DNA from: Alisma plantago-aquatica
Lineage: Eukaryota > Streptophyta > Magnoliopsida > Alismatales > Alismataceae
Assembly (NCBI GenBank): GCA_963693085.1
Contig: OY856411.1
Span: 70,910,001 to 70,974,000 of the forward strand
DNA: 64,000 nucleotides
Reading direction: 5' to 3'
The translations under genes were made by a program, and so were the position numbers. Below, one piece after another: positions 1 to 11,981 of this stretch; position 1 is the first letter of the stretch, and each line of letters starts with the position of its first letter. The notes beneath the pieces are model-generated. The model saw only the letters and a program-made list of their open reading frames with translations, searched no databases and was not told where the DNA came from.

Positions 1-390
1 CCCTCCACCTTTTCAAATACTTCCCTCCTTACTTATCTTTTCTCTCTGTATTATTTCCCTCTTCCGTCTACTTCCTTCCTCTACTCGCATCACTTCCTTC
101 CTCTTTCATTATACTTTCCTACTCTTTTAATTTATTTTATTTTCCTTATCTCCCTCTTTACTTCCCTCTCCTTTTATTTCATTTGACTTCCCTCCACTTT
201 TTTCTTTACTTTCCTCCTTTTATTTTATTTTTTTTCTTTCACCAAAAAAGGGGTACACACTCTTTTTTCTTACTCTCCCACCCATTCTCTCTCTTCAGCC
301 ACTATTCACTTCATATTTTGTTCCATTCCAAAAAAATCCATCCTCCCAGACCTCCGAATACTACAATCTAAAAAGACAAAATTTCTCAAA
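1..390. repeat. Pyrimidine-rich low-complexity tract
   Basis: The first ~240 bases are almost pure C/T on the + strand, with an irregularly repeated ACTTCCCTC-type motif. The rest grades into A-rich sequence. The open frames here are products of composition and are not called as genes. Confidence 0.6.
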
Positions 391-1887
391 CTTCCCAATA
401 TCATCGTCTGAAAAGGCAAAACTTCTCAAATCACCAAATATCACCATTACCTTGCGCATAATAGCCGTGTGTGATAATTTCCATATGTGACGAAATCATT
501 TTCATTTTTCTATAGGAGGTGTTAAAGAATGACGACATACCAAGTAAGTGAGAAATGCCAAATCCAAAATTTATCCCCTGCTTGGAACGGGGACAACATC
601 TTTTTTCATTTTTCAATACCAGATGACATTGTTACATCTGTTGCAAATGAGTAAGACGGGGAATATTTACTCGTGCCGCTGATTTATTTGAGTCTAACGT
701 ATTTCAATTGAGCGAGCTTCTGCCGTGCCAAAAAAAAAGGTAGACGAGAGGACGACTGCTTCCTTCTTTGTTCTATCGGTTGAAAAGTGTGATTTAGGAT
801 CAAGTTTTAGGGCCATTTGTCGAGGTTCTAATAATCGAAAGTTGGAAGACTTCCTTGTTAACGTCACTTTGGGCAGTGCACCACCACTGTGTATCTGGGT
901 ATTATTAAGCTGCTCAATCTGTAATGCAAGCATAGACGAGCGGTCTAGAACATTGGTAATGGTTTGCAACTCAAAACTATACATTTGCCTTACCCCGTAC
1001 AGCTTACTACCTTTTGGTTCGGACCATGGTAAATCCTAGGTGCTTAGATACGTGGCTAGTATTCCATCCCCATGAAATTGGTGTATAAGAAGTATGGTTG
1101 AACTATTAGGCTGGCCGGGAAGTATACAAAAATGACAACACTTCCCAATATCATCGTCTGAAAAGGCAAAACTTCTCAAATCACCAAATATCACCATTAC
1201 CTTGCACATAATAGGTGTGTGATAATTTCCATATGTGACGAAATCATTTTCATTTTCTATAGGAGGTGTTAAAGAATGGACGACATACCAAGTAAGTGAG
1301 AAATGCCAAATCCAAAATTTATCCCCTGCTTGGAACGAGGACACCATCTTTTTTCATTTTTCAATACCAGATGACATTGTTACATCTGTTGCAAATGAGT
1401 AAGACGGGAATATTTACTCGTGCCGCCGATTTATTTGAGTCTAACGTATTTCAATTGAGCGAGCTTCTGCCGTGCCAAAAAAAAAAGGTAGACGAGAGGA
1501 CGACTGCTTCCTTCTTTGTTCTATCGGTTGAAAAGTGTGATTTAGGATCAAGTTTTAGGGCCATTTGTCGAGGTTCTAATAATCGAAAGTTGGAAGACTT
1601 CCTTGTTAACGTCACTTTGGGCAGTGCACCACCACTGTGTATCTGGGTATTATTAAGCTGCTCAATCTGTAATGCAAGCATAGACGAGCGGTCTAGAACA
1701 TTGGTAATGGTTTGCAACTCAAAACTATACATTTGCCTTACCCCGTACAGCTTACTACCTTTTGGTTCGGACCATGGTAAATCCTAGGTGCTTAGATACG
1801 TGGCTAGTATTCCATCCCCATGAAATTGGTGTATAAGAAGTATGGTTGAACTATTAGGCTGGCCGGGAAGTATACAAAAATGACAAA
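391..1887. repeat. Direct tandem duplication, 750-bp period, two copies
   Basis: Copy 1 (391-1140) and copy 2 (1141-about 1887) start with the same CTTCCCAATATCATCGTCTG and stay nearly identical throughout, with a few single-base indels. Copy 2 leaves the homology after TATACAAAAATGACAA. Both copies keep minus-strand open frames (694-984 and 1451-1732, about 95 codons) that read almost the same protein. I do not recognise that protein, and it may be chance. Near-identity suggests a recent duplication or an assembly artefact. Confidence 0.85.
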
Positions 1888-2788
1888 GATGGATCGTATG
1901 AGTTGTCGTGACCCCAAATTTGGAGTGTTTTGAATTATCACAAATATGCTAAGAGGAAACAGTAGATTATATGCATACATATCATAACAAATCCGACCTC
2001 TGAAACTTTGAATCAATTGAGATTAAGGGCCTTAGTTAACCCAAAAGTAAGTCCATCTGCTATATGGGGTTTGAAGACAAATTTCGAGGAAAGAAGTTGC
2101 TCCCTTTAAAGATTCTCCTACACATGCCCTCAAGATCTGCTGATCATGCAAGACATCATGTTGCATGGAGTACGCATAAACATCAATTCAACAACAAAAC
2201 CGTTATACATGCATTATTATACTCATAATTTAGCAGCTCTCGCGCATTTAGATCTTATTATGTATAGTTTATTTCAGTTAAGTTTTTAAATGTTGGTGAT
2301 ACGACTTTAGTCATCAACATTTTTCCAATTACCCATTTCTTTCTTTCCAGGTTATGATTATATTACCGATCTATGCAACTTTTTCTTCTTTGGGGAAATA
2401 AACTTATCATCCGTTGGTTACGCCATGTCGATCCCTTAAGCTTCAATTCATATGAATTTGCTTCACCTAATTGTTATTTTGAATTGATTATTTTATGTAC
2501 TTTTTGCCTCGTAAAGAATCCTCCTGGGATTATAAGATATAACATTTTTTTTACACAAAGTTGATACATGTACAAAAGGTATGTAATGTACAGGACATTC
2601 ATATGAACTGACAAAACGACACCGCCAACCTCACATTTTGAGGGGATCTATCAGTGAACAAGAAGCCCAAAAAAATGACTCACCATAAAATTAGACACAA
2701 AAGGATATTGCCAGGTAAGAATTTTACTGTAGAATAGAACCTATCATCATGTGCACGATCAAAAGAGTTACAAGAAAAAATAAAACAT
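1888..2788. other. AT-rich intergenic or 3'-flanking DNA, no gene seen
   Basis: No convincing coding frame, RNA gene or element end was found. The segment lies downstream of the minus-strand BSK gene and should hold its 3' UTR and polyadenylation region. I cannot place the poly(A) site. Confidence 0.4.
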
Positions 2789-3046
2789 TCAAGAACCTTT
2801 CCCCCTAGACGTTTGCCTCTTCTTTTCCAACATTGCTGCTTCATTCAACATATCTGTGGCATCTGTGTGCATGTCCATCTTGCTAAGTGTAATTGCCTGC
2901 ATGTAAAATGCAGTGGGCCATTCTGGATGAATTATTTGTGATTGCATTGCGTCTCGTAGAGCTTCATCATATTGATCACACATGAGGTGACAGAGACTTT
3001 TTCTAGCATGGACTGTTGGTGATAGCATTGTTGCAGCATTAATAAA
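2789..3046 (-). CDS. BSK: BSK gene, last exon: C-terminal TPR region
   Basis: This exon encodes the C-terminal 85 residues plus stop of a brassinosteroid-signalling kinase-like protein. BSKs are membrane-anchored receptor-like cytoplasmic kinases that act below BRI1. Their C-terminal tetratricopeptide repeats mediate protein contacts. The exon opens after the splice acceptor CTCTACAG (minus strand) with FINAATMLSPTVHARKS. It continues with TPR-type helices containing CHLMCDQYDEALRDAMQSQ and the family motif HPEWPTAFYMQA. It ends in a basic tail, KKRQTSRGKGS. Phase 0 joins it cleanly to the exon at 3457-3570. No stop or frameshift is present. Assignment rests on remembered BSK family sequence, not on a search. 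Confidence 0.87.
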   Translation of the reverse strand, partial: FINAATMLSPTVHARKSLCHLMCDQYDEALRDAMQSQIIHPEWPTAFYMQAITLSKMDMHTDATDMLNEAAMLEKKRQTSRGKGS

Positions 3047-3456
3047 CTGTAGAGAATAAGAATCCGATTAATATCTACATCAGGAGCTTTGGCACACGTA
3101 TTAGCAGCGGGATAAGGTAACAAAATTTCACGCCATCACATCCGACTTGTAGTTAGTTTGGTGCTTGTGTCGTGCAGCATTACTTTACATTGACATGTAA
3201 TGGTTTCTCTTGTGTATCTTTATTCTGCTATAAATATTTACTTCCAGATGTATGATGTAGACCTGGTTTAATGCTAATGTACATTTAATCAAGATATGTG
3301 GATGGTAAATAAACACGGCTAAGTTCCCCTAGAATTAGGATCTCCATGAAATTAATGTCCATCGACCAGTCATTACTGCTACTAGCTCATTATAATTCTT
3401 CTAATGAAATTAAATGACTATTAAGCTAATGGAATATCTAAGATCATTGATACTAC

Positions 3457-3570
3457 CTTCGTGTACCAATCAATTGCAGTTGTAAAATCCTTATCTCGGA
3501 AAGCTAAGTCCCCATGTTTTCGGGACTCAAGGACATCTCTTGTATGTTGCGTCCACTCCTGGAAGGACAA
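3457..3570 (-). CDS. BSK: BSK gene, internal exon: TPR region
   Basis: This 114-bp exon (38 codons, phase 0 at both ends) reads LSFQEWTQHTRDVLESRKHG and then DLAFRDKDFTTAIDWYTK. That is the start of the BSK TPR array, where other members have 'FRDKDF..AI..Y.K'. The minus-strand acceptor CTATCCAG precedes it, and the donor GTAGTA follows after TACACGAAG. The exon sits 410 bp upstream of the last exon on the minus strand and 75 bp downstream of the 3646-3810 exon, which is typical plant spacing. Confidence 0.87.
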
Positions 3571-3645
3571 CTGGATAGACCACAAAGTTAACTAGAACAT
3601 TAAGAGTAATCCATCAAGTTATAACTCACAATGCACACTTAATAC

Positions 3646-3810
3646 CTCATTTGCTCCTTCATCATCTTTGTAATGCGTCATCACTAATATTTGATGAATA
3701 GCTGTCAGGTCCATTCTGGAACATGCTTCAGCCATAGGAGATAGAGAGCGTTGGGAAGTGGGATGGACTTCTTCTGGCTTTGGAATACCAAGCAACAAAT
3801 AAGATGGTGT
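3646..3810 (-). CDS. BSK: BSK gene, internal exon: kinase-TPR linker
   Basis: This 165-bp exon (55 codons, phase 0) starts TPSYLLLGIPKP and contains the BSK hallmark ACSRMDLTAIHQIL followed by THYKDDEGANE. Those residues lie between the kinase domain and the TPRs in known BSKs. The minus-strand acceptor is GGATGCAG and the donor follows AATGAG as GTATTA. On the minus strand the preceding intron runs from 12,928 to 3,811 (9.1 kb), unusually long and filled with mobile elements. The frame is intact. Confidence 0.87.
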
Positions 3811-4164
3811 CTGCATCCATTGAAACATCTATTACTATGTAAGCAGCAAGATCTAAAAGAAAAAAAACTACCACAATTGATATCTGATGCAAGTTGGCAA
3901 CTAAAATGAATATATGGAGAAAGTGAAAAGAGTGTTGCTTGGATCAAGAAACTAACAAAACACTAAAAAGATAAAACTGCATTTTGAACATAGGAATTAA
4001 CATTATTTAAGATAAATGTTTAGACAGTTGGAGATGAGGATTCTTTTATAAAAGCCTAGACTCATTTTTTGATGAGTTCCCATGAGAAATAATAGAAGTA
4101 GAAAAACATGAGAATCATTAATTTAAAAAGAGAAACTTCTACTAACGATATTGACCCTTTCTAC

Positions 4165-4867
4165 CATGGTTCAGGACTTTGACTTCGTGTCAACTTCTCC
4201 AGGTGTGGAAGTGGAAGTTTGTGAAACCTTCGCCGAAGTTTTGAGAAAGTTCAAATGCAAACTTTGAAGGGCTTCTATGCTATTTTTTGAAGAAAATGAT
4301 GTGAATTTGAAGGAAACTTTGATTGTAAACTTCTAATTACTTTATACCTCTATCTTATATATGTTAAATTTAAACACAAAAACACGATTTACACTCTCTA
4401 ACCCTAGGTAGGTTGATAACACAAGGTGTTGCTTGCAAGGATCAAACGTGTAATACACATGTAAAAATACAGTTCGTTGTATGTATTCTACACAATATAT
4501 TGTCAAATAGTAGTTACAACATCCTCTCTAGGAAAGAGTGGCAACAACAGACATAGGAGTTGATATCAGAAGTTGTGAAGAGGGTTAGAGGTGGCACTTA
4601 AATGTTACATGGCCATTAGGGCACTAGTTAGGATTTATGTTCTGACCGTCTCAACTTCGTCCCAACTTCGCCAACTTCGAAGAAACTCCGACAACTTCAG
4701 ATAAGTTAGACGAAAATACATTAAAAAAAATCAACTTCGTCGACATTAGTAAAACTTCGGCTAGAAGTTTGGACGATGCTGAAATATTTGATATTTGACT
4801 TCACCTATGGTCAAATTTTGAAACTTTGTCAAACCTTCGCCCAACTTCGACGAAGTTGTGTTCCATG
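4165..4867. mobile_element. Probable non-autonomous hAT-like element (703 bp)
   Basis: The ends are CATGGTTCAG and the inverted TTCCATG. They are flanked by an imperfect 8-bp duplication (CTTTCTAC left, CTTGATAC right, 6 of 8 matching). The body is rich in AACTTCG/CGAAGTT palindromes and shares AGGTGTGGAAGTGGAAGTTTG with the element at 62,226-63,189. There is no coding capacity. It lies inside the long BSK intron. Confidence 0.5.
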
Positions 4868-5930
4868 CTTGATACTATTCCTCCAAAAACAAGATAATGA
4901 GAGAATGTATGTATTTTTATGTTATTAGATAGACAAATATTTCTCTTATATAAGAGAAAAGGCAAGTATAAGATGCTAGAAAAAACATAATGAACTAAGT
5001 GTAGTTGACTTGGATAATTGTACGTAAAGGTAGAGGTAGTGGATAGGTAGGCAAATTTGCAAAGAGAAACCAATAACGCAAATCAATGTGCTACTTGATC
5101 TGTTTACATGTATCCAAGGTAGAAAAATAAATGGCGCTTTTTGTGTCAAAAAAAAAATCAGATGAAAGATCCAATTAGCATTTGACATGTGATATATGTG
5201 TGATTGTGCCAAAGACATAGGGTCCTGAAAGGACAGTTATGTAGTAAGGGCTGAAAGGAAGAAAACGGAGCAGCTAAAAGGACTCAATATCGTTTATTGA
5301 AGCTTGGTCTACAAGATAGAATAGCAGATGAAGTTCCACGCCATGTGTAAGATTTTTGTCTCTTTCGCGTAAAAAAGAAGACAGTAACAGCCAGCAGCAG
5401 GTTACAGCGTGTAAGGTACCGCGACGCTATGTAGATCGTGGGCTGAATTAGCAGAAAACAGGGGACACGGCGTGAAAATTTTTCACCGTGCAAAGATCAA
5501 GACAAATCAATCAGGACAGATACACTGTGAAAAGACGTCCATACCAAGCCATGTGTTTTGGCACATACGTATTAATGTCGGGACTCGGGACAGCGGAGGC
5601 AGCAGGAACAGATTTACACTATCTATTTTGCCGCATGTGTGGCATGTTGACATATCGTGTAGAATATCAACATGCCATGTCATACAGTAGTCGTTTGTGA
5701 TGGGTATTCAATTCTCAAACATTTTGTTGTATTCAAGAATTACTCGTGATTATTTGTAAGGTTTTCGAGAAGGGGGCGTAACAGAAGAACAAAAAATACT
5801 TTCCCGTTTTACCATAGTTGTTGGATCCGTCGTAGTTATAAAATGTCGATGAACAAAAGACATAGAATGGATAAAGATTATATCTTTATGCACACTAGTA
5901 GTCCTACAACTAGACATCTTTGTTGGTGAA
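4868..5930. other. BSK intron DNA, no gene recognised
   Basis: AT-rich, with scattered open frames that match nothing I know. Bases 4890-4975 (CTCTTATATAAGAGAAAAGG) resemble the TATA region of a small LTR, but I find no partner repeat. Confidence 0.35.
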
Positions 5931-6732
5931 AACTCGAACTTTTGAGTGTAGAACCAAATCGACCACTAAAAAATCCAGATCATGGTTGTCTTCTTCGCAG
6001 CACCTTGTTGTCGGCCTGTGAAACGTCTTCTCCAAGCCTCCGCACAAGTGCCTCGGCCTCTACTTCGTCCATGTGGATAGGGAAACGTGGTACACCACCT
6101 TGTCCACCAAGTTAAAGAGAAACAGGAGCTTTCAACATACTAGTCGTCCCGGAACTCCCTTTCTTTCCCTATCTTAGGCAGCCATCCTTAGGGCAAGTTC
6201 TCTCTCGCCAAGAGAGATATATGAAGGCTAACTTTTCGTCTCATGTGTGTAACCCTAATGGGACAAACCCCTTTATATAGGAGAATCATGGACTTAAAAG
6301 TTTCTAATTCTAATCACTTTCCTAATTGCACTCTCAAAAAAGGACTCAAAACTAAAAACCTAGACTGCCATACCAATTGACCGAAAGGATTCCCAATCAG
6401 TCGACAAGGCCAGTCCAGATCTAGATTTGAACTGTTTTTCAAATAAAAACCTTCCATGTTGAATTCCAAACGGTTGACTGGGGCTCTCAAACAGCCGATA
6501 GGTCAGTCCAAATCCAAAAATCAGAATTGGTTTTCAAACTGAAACTTTCTTTGATGGATTCCAATCGGCCGACATTTTATTAGTAATCAAATTAAGATTA
6601 AAGTATCACCATTACAATCATCACATGATGGCTCTCAGGACATAATCAAAAGTATTCTCTTTTAAATTTTTCCCTGTTATGTACATTTTTCCGTTTATAT
6701 TGTTTAAGACTCTATCTTTGTATAAGTGTGTG

Positions 6733-6767
<35 letters not shown>

Positions 6768-7500
6768 ATGTGTGTGTCAATGGATATGAATATATGTAAT
6801 TGTGTATGTGCGCGTGTGCTCGCTCGCACGTGTGTGATATCTTCTCAACCTTTTTACGTATCCTTGATCTTACTTTTATCGTACATTGACTATTTTTACC
6901 TGAATTTCCTACATAATTTCCTAATTCTAAATCTTTCAGCTCCGTCAAATGTATGTTGAATACGGAATTTGCGACTATGGTGGCAGAAGCAATAGCAAGG
7001 AACTTCATCATGGTGGTAGCCGCATCAGACAGCACCGGTATGGGCTAGATCCACAACAAGCGGAGTAATATCATAGAGAAAAGATTAGTATCGACTTTTG
7101 ACATGGAGACGACTCCATTGAAACTCTCCTATAAGTAGGGGTTGGACATCCATGTGGACAGCCAAACACCGCCAAGGGTGGTGGCCGCCTATAAGGGGAC
7201 ATGCAACTCTCTCTCTTTCTCCTCTCTCTCTCACACACACAAGCTTAGGGTTAGGGTTAGATCACAACTTCAACACCATGTCACAAAATGAGATGGTAGG
7301 GAGAATCCATGTATTGTTTTATTCTGTTATATGACCAGACACCTCTCCTATATACAGGAGAAGAGGCAAGTACAAGACATTGCATAAACTTTATTGGATT
7401 CAGGGTCCAAATACTAATGGGACAATTAGTCTCGATCCCATATACAGGGTAAACCAACAAAAAAACTATAACACTCATATACTCTAAAATATTGTTTTAT
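5931..7500. other. BSK intron DNA with LTR-like and microsatellite segments
   Basis: Bases 5,940-6,570 look like a retrotransposon LTR: CCCTTTATATAGG-type TATA region, polypyrimidine stretches, and repeated CAATCRGYCGAC-like words also seen at 35.6-35.9 kb. A (GT)n run occupies about 6,746-6,775. Bases 6,840-7,030 are similar to 31,890-32,010. Bases 7,330-7,370 contain another short inverted CTCCTATATACAGGAG. None can be closed as a complete element. Confidence 0.35.
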
Positions 7501-8004
7501 ATTTGATTTTTGGAATTGAGGAAAGATGGGGGGTTAAAAGTGTCATTTTTATTCACATGACATCACTTCATAATATTCATTGACCATAATGTTGACATTG
7601 ATACCAATATTAAAAACGCTCACAAAAATTTTAAGAAATTGTTCATATATAAAAGTGTAGTTCAACAAATCTACCTAATTGATTGCCATGTCCAAAAAGG
7701 GATTAGAGTGATATTCACGTTGTAGAAACTAAGTCTGAATGATTTTCTATTTTATATTTTGTATCTAAGCCTAGATTCCAATACTAGAAAAAAAATAGAG
7801 AATAAGTTGTAAGACGTAAAAGTGCATCATTTTTTATCTTTGAACAGGTTATTAATACTGAGATAGTGATCACGTTGGTTTATTTTTCATTTGTTATACC
7901 CACCCCAAAACAAAATGTATGGATAAACTTGACGATAAAAAAAATGAGGTTCAGCATAATATTGTAAGACCCTGCTCTATGAAATTGGATAAGTCTTGTA
8001 GGAC

Positions 8005-8497
8005 CAGTGTATTAGAAAGTGAGAAGCGGGAGGTGTGCAGACAACACCCTGTAACCGATTAAGCGGTAGGCGGGCGATTAAGCGAGCGGTTTTTGAAAAA
8101 ACGGGTGCCTAAATTTTATATATATTTTATACAACAATACATGTATGTGTATATAAAAAATATATTTCTAAGGAACTTTTGTACATATTAATCAGCAAAT
8201 CAGTAATTAACTAAGTAATAATCAATACTTTACTACTAATCAATATTTCTAATCACTAAAATCAGCAAGCAGATCAGTAATTTCAGATACTAACCAGTAG
8301 TACCAATCAGTAATCACTGAAAGCAGCAAGGAAATTAATGTTACATGCTTCCAGTAGTATTTAAAAAAAAAGCGGGAAAAAAGCGGGTGAAGCGGGCAAA
8401 AAGCGGGTGATTTTCTTCAAACTTGTTAAGCGGGCGATTAGGGGCTAGATTAAGCGGCTGAGGGTCCTGGCCGCCTGAAACGCTTTTTAATACACTG
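8005..8497. mobile_element. Non-autonomous hAT element (493 bp) with perfect TSD
   Basis: The terminal inverted repeats start CAGTGTATTAGAAAG on the left, and the right end reads CTTTTTAATACACTG (its inverse). A perfect 8-bp duplication TGTAGGAC occupies 7997-8004 and 8498-8505. Subterminal AAGCGGG motifs recur on both sides, as in many plant hAT elements, around an AT-rich core. It is non-coding and lies in the BSK intron. Confidence 0.85.
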
Positions 8498-8599
8498 TGT
8501 AGGACTAAATCCAATGGGATTAGGGCATTATCTCAATGAACAAAATAATCACAACTTTAAAAAGCAACCGGCCGCTCAAGTGTCTATAGCCCCAGGGTG

Positions 8600-9067
8600 T
8601 AGGGGTGAGCAAAATTTGCTTAAAATCGATTAACCAAATGGTTAATTTTTTGAACAATTTGGTTAATTTATTTCAGTTAATTGCTTAAACACTTAATTTG
8701 TCGGTTGAAAAAAATTATTTGGTTAACTAAAAGGTCACAATTTATTGAAGAAATATATCCAAATATATATAGTTGTATTTTCATTTTAAAAACCTCCACA
8801 ATTATACACTAATCAAGTTTTTATGAACTATATAGCACTATATTTATATGCAATGCTACTATAATATAACAATTCTTCGAAGTCTTGAGTATTTTCATAA
8901 AATATTAACAATTTGATTAACCAAATTAACCATTAGACTATTAACTATAACCAAATTAACCGATACTAATTTGATTGGGTTTATGATTAAAATCCGAACC
9001 CACACATTAACTAAATATTGAACTGAATTAACCATAACCAACTAAATTAACTGGATGCTCACCCCTA
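8600..9067. mobile_element. Non-autonomous hAT element (468 bp)
   Basis: The ends are TAGGGGTGAGCA and the inverted TGCTCACCCCTA (12-bp perfect TIR). The flanking 8-mers CCAGGGTG and CTAGGGTG differ at one base. The interior is dominated by repeated TTAACCAAAT words. It is non-coding. Confidence 0.8.
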
Positions 9068-9792
9068 CTAGGGTGCCTACTTTTAGCCTCAAGCACCTGG
9101 CTAGGCATAAATGGCCACCTAATTTCCTGCCTAGCCCGCTTAATTTCCCACTTAGACCGCATAATTAGCCGCTTTTTGAAAATTGATGCACAATTGTAAT
9201 TCTAGTTGTGTATAATATTATAAATGTGAATTTGGTCCTTGTGTTATATCTTTATATGTATAATACATACAATGACACATGACACTCAATATAACTAAAT
9301 ATTAAAAACAACTTTTGATAGGCATACCAACATTAATCATATATGGTATGCAATCATATTTATATGTATAAGAATATATTCTTGTCAATTTATAAGTAAA
9401 AAATATGTGTAACTACATACACATAATGTACTTATTTGTTAATAATGTAACAATATGTAGTGGATAGGGAAACTATTACATTGGTACTTATTTATCATTT
9501 AACATTTTCTCACATTTGCACGTATTGAAGGAAAATATATGAAAATTATATAGTAGCATTATTATCGTCCTTTTTTTCACAAAGCACCCACTTAAGTGCC
9601 TAAATGGTGCTTAAGTGGTCATAGGGTTCTGTGTACTCACCTCCCGCTTCCTCTTTTTGAAACGTTGGATATAATCATGGTTTTTAATCAAATGTCCTCA
9701 GGAAAAATTTTCTTTACTATTATATGTACAAAAATATGTATGGTGATCATCAGCAGAACGGAAGTGGAAGCACCATTTCCTTGTGTTAATAC
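9068..9792. other. Intron DNA, probable remnant of an older hAT-like element
   Basis: GC-rich words such as CCTAGCCCGCTTAA lie at 9,110-9,180, with a related CTTAAGTGCC/GGTGCTTAAG block at 9,590-9,620, around an AT-rich core. This resembles the subterminal pattern of hAT elements. I could not match ends or a duplication, so no element is called. Confidence 0.3.
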
Positions 9793-9961
9793 TGTCAGAA
9801 AGTAAGGAAAATGCTAATTGAACTATTTGATAGGAGGAAAACCCTCCTTTATATAGAAGGGGGGAGCATATAGACTTTAGACTAAACCCTAATGGGCCAA
9901 GACACACTTGGGCCCATGTAAAATTCGACTCAAATAACTTAATTAACTAGACTCTCTAATA
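9793..9961 (-). repeat. 3' LTR of the small LTR element
   Basis: Partner of 11809-11981. It contains the CCTCCTTTATATAG TATA-like region and the shared GGGCCAAGACACACTTGGG segment. The internal polypurine complement starts at 9962. Confidence 0.75.
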
Positions 9962-11796
9962 CTTCCCCTCAAGTTGAAGCTTCGGAGAATCCCAAGTTAG
10001 CTTGCAAATAGACAGACAGACTAAGATACTAAGAAGCAGAAACAAAGACAAGCCAAGCACATACAAGAATTTCTTTCCCTTAATATTACAGTAAAACTCA
10101 TCACTCAAATACTCCCCCTCAAGTAGATATTCCAAAGAAGATATGCAAGCAGGACGAATTTGAGTCTGAAGCATGTTGCAAGTTGTCATTGCAGGTAGCA
10201 AATAGGTAGTAGAAGCTTCTTGATCAAAAAGATATCGCATCTGGAGTAATAGTAAACAAAAGCAAGGTGTCCGAGTATTCATCAAAGTCGCTATCATTGC
10301 AGTCTAGAGAGTAGGTTCATAGTAGAAAAATCTAGACAGTGTTGGTTCACAGTAGTAGTAGTCAACGTGCAGAGAAAGTACGGACAGGTAAAGAGTCAAC
10401 ATGCACAAAGCATGGACAATGTCAACGTGCAAATAAAGCATGGACAAAAAGTAGAAAGTAGAGTCAGCGTAATCCGATAGAAGGCCATCATCTTGAAAAA
10501 GCACGCAGTAGACATGGAGCTCCAGATAGTAAGTTCTCCAAGAAACATAATCAGCAAAAGATTTTTCGAATGCAAATATCAATAGTAGAAGTCCATGAAC
10601 TCTTTAATAATATTCACAAATATATATATAACAGCAAGAAGATCCTCATAGATAGAAGCAGAAATTTCCCATCTTCATCTCATCTCTCCTCTATTTCTCC
10701 CCCTCACGCCAATCACGGAAAGAACCAAGAGTGGTTGGGGTGGACAACTATAAAGAAGCACCTTAGGAAAAAATAAACTATAGCACTACTGGGGGGTCGC
10801 GCTGCCCCTCAACGAGCGGGAGTCAAAGGGAGGCCGCCGCTCACGGGGGCTCGGTGACAGATCCCCTGAAAAAAGGTCTACAAAGATTTCAGAAGGGAAA
10901 TCAAGCACAAATCTTCATACAAAGTAATTCCATGATGGGAAAAATTCATCCAAATTTGCACTAGAGAGTAACAAGAAATTAGTAGTTACTTCTTGAAGTT
11001 AATATGTGACGCATAACCCTGCAAAGGTTGATATTCCTGAATCATTCCATGAAGATCAGAGGGGAAGATCTGAGGAGAGGTGACACTAACCCTCGTCAAT
11101 CCATCTCCTGTCAACACCGACAGCCGGGAGGATGTCAACACCGTGATGAAAGATGTGTGGGTGGGATTTTTTGGGGTGAGGTCAGCAGTTGTTGGTTTTT
11201 TCACAATTAGGATGGCAGGCGTAGTAGGGCGGGAGTTCAGCAACAATGATTATGAAGGGTGGTGGCAGGAGTGGGCTTGTTGGGACGGGAGGATTACGAT
11301 CCGCATGGGAGCAATCAGCGCGGTGAATATCGGAACGGAAATGATGTGTTGCGGTAGATGTGTTGCTTGCGGTGGGTGGCAGGGACAGTGGTGTCGCAAG
11401 GCAGCAGGTCTCTTATGTGGATGGCAAAGAGTACGGGCGGCACTGGGTTTATTTGTACGGGATTACGATTGGCGGTAACAGAGGATCAGAGATCTCGGGA
11501 GGCTGATGGGATATCAGGAGTGATGTTGGCAGAGTAGGCGGCTCGGTAGATGGGGTTGATGATGGTGTGCGGGAGTCAAATTGCGGCAATATTATGGCAA
11601 GGTTTAGTAGGCGTTGTTGGAAGAGGGAGAGAGAGGGGCTAGTAGCGGAAGAGAAGAAGTAAGATGGAATGAACAGCAGAGATCATCGGCTGGGTGATAT
11701 TGTATAGAATCCGACGGGCAGTCAAGCCAAAAAGTGACACTGCCGCCCGCAAGCGGAAGAAAATATTTGTGTTCCCTAGACTAGGGTTGGATCACT

Positions 11797-11808
11797 GCCC
11801 TGATACCA
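11797..11808 (-). other. Primer binding site complement (initiator Met tRNA)
   Basis: On the minus strand this reads TGGTATCAGGGC directly after the LTR, one base from the copia consensus TGGTATCAGAGC. Confidence 0.7.
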
Positions 11809-11981
11809 TGTTAGAAAGTAAGGAAAATGCTAATTGATCAATTTGATAGGAGGAATCCCTCTCCTTTATATAAGAGAAGGGTGAAGCATATAAACTTTAG
11901 ACTAAACCCTAATAGGCCAAGACACACTTGGGTCCATATACAATTATTACTCAAATAACTTAATTAACTAGACTCTCTAAT
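11809..11981 (-). repeat. 5' LTR of the small LTR element
   Basis: Partner of 9793-9961, with the same order of motifs and a CTCCTTTATATAAGAG TATA-like block. The primer site lies directly inside it. Confidence 0.75.

Larger units (their letters stand above)
9793..11981 (-). mobile_element. Small LTR retroelement without pol (TRIM/LARD-like, 2.2 kb)
   Basis: Two ~170-bp direct repeats (9793-9961 and 11809-11981) share TGTYAGAAAGTAAGG at the start and GACTCTCTAATA at the end. Just inside the right repeat is the complement of a tRNA-iMet primer site (GCCCTGATACCA, 11797-11808). Just inside the left one is the complement of a polypurine tract (CTTCCCCTCAAGTTG). The element therefore reads on the minus strand, the same strand as the BSK gene it lies in. 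The ~1.85-kb interior has no reverse transcriptase, integrase or gag that I can recognise, so movement would need proteins from a related copia element. The repeats differ at several sites, so the insertion is not recent. A 5-bp duplication is not clear. Confidence 0.78.

Noticed and set aside
694..984. Minus-strand frame conserved in both 750-bp copies as a host gene
   Set aside because: Conservation follows from near-identity of the duplication; no family recognised and no good start or splice context.
7240..7262. TTAGGGTTAGGGTTAG telomere-like run
   Set aside because: Only about two and a half units, and not the plant TTTAGGG form; common in plant leader sequences and not an interstitial telomere array.
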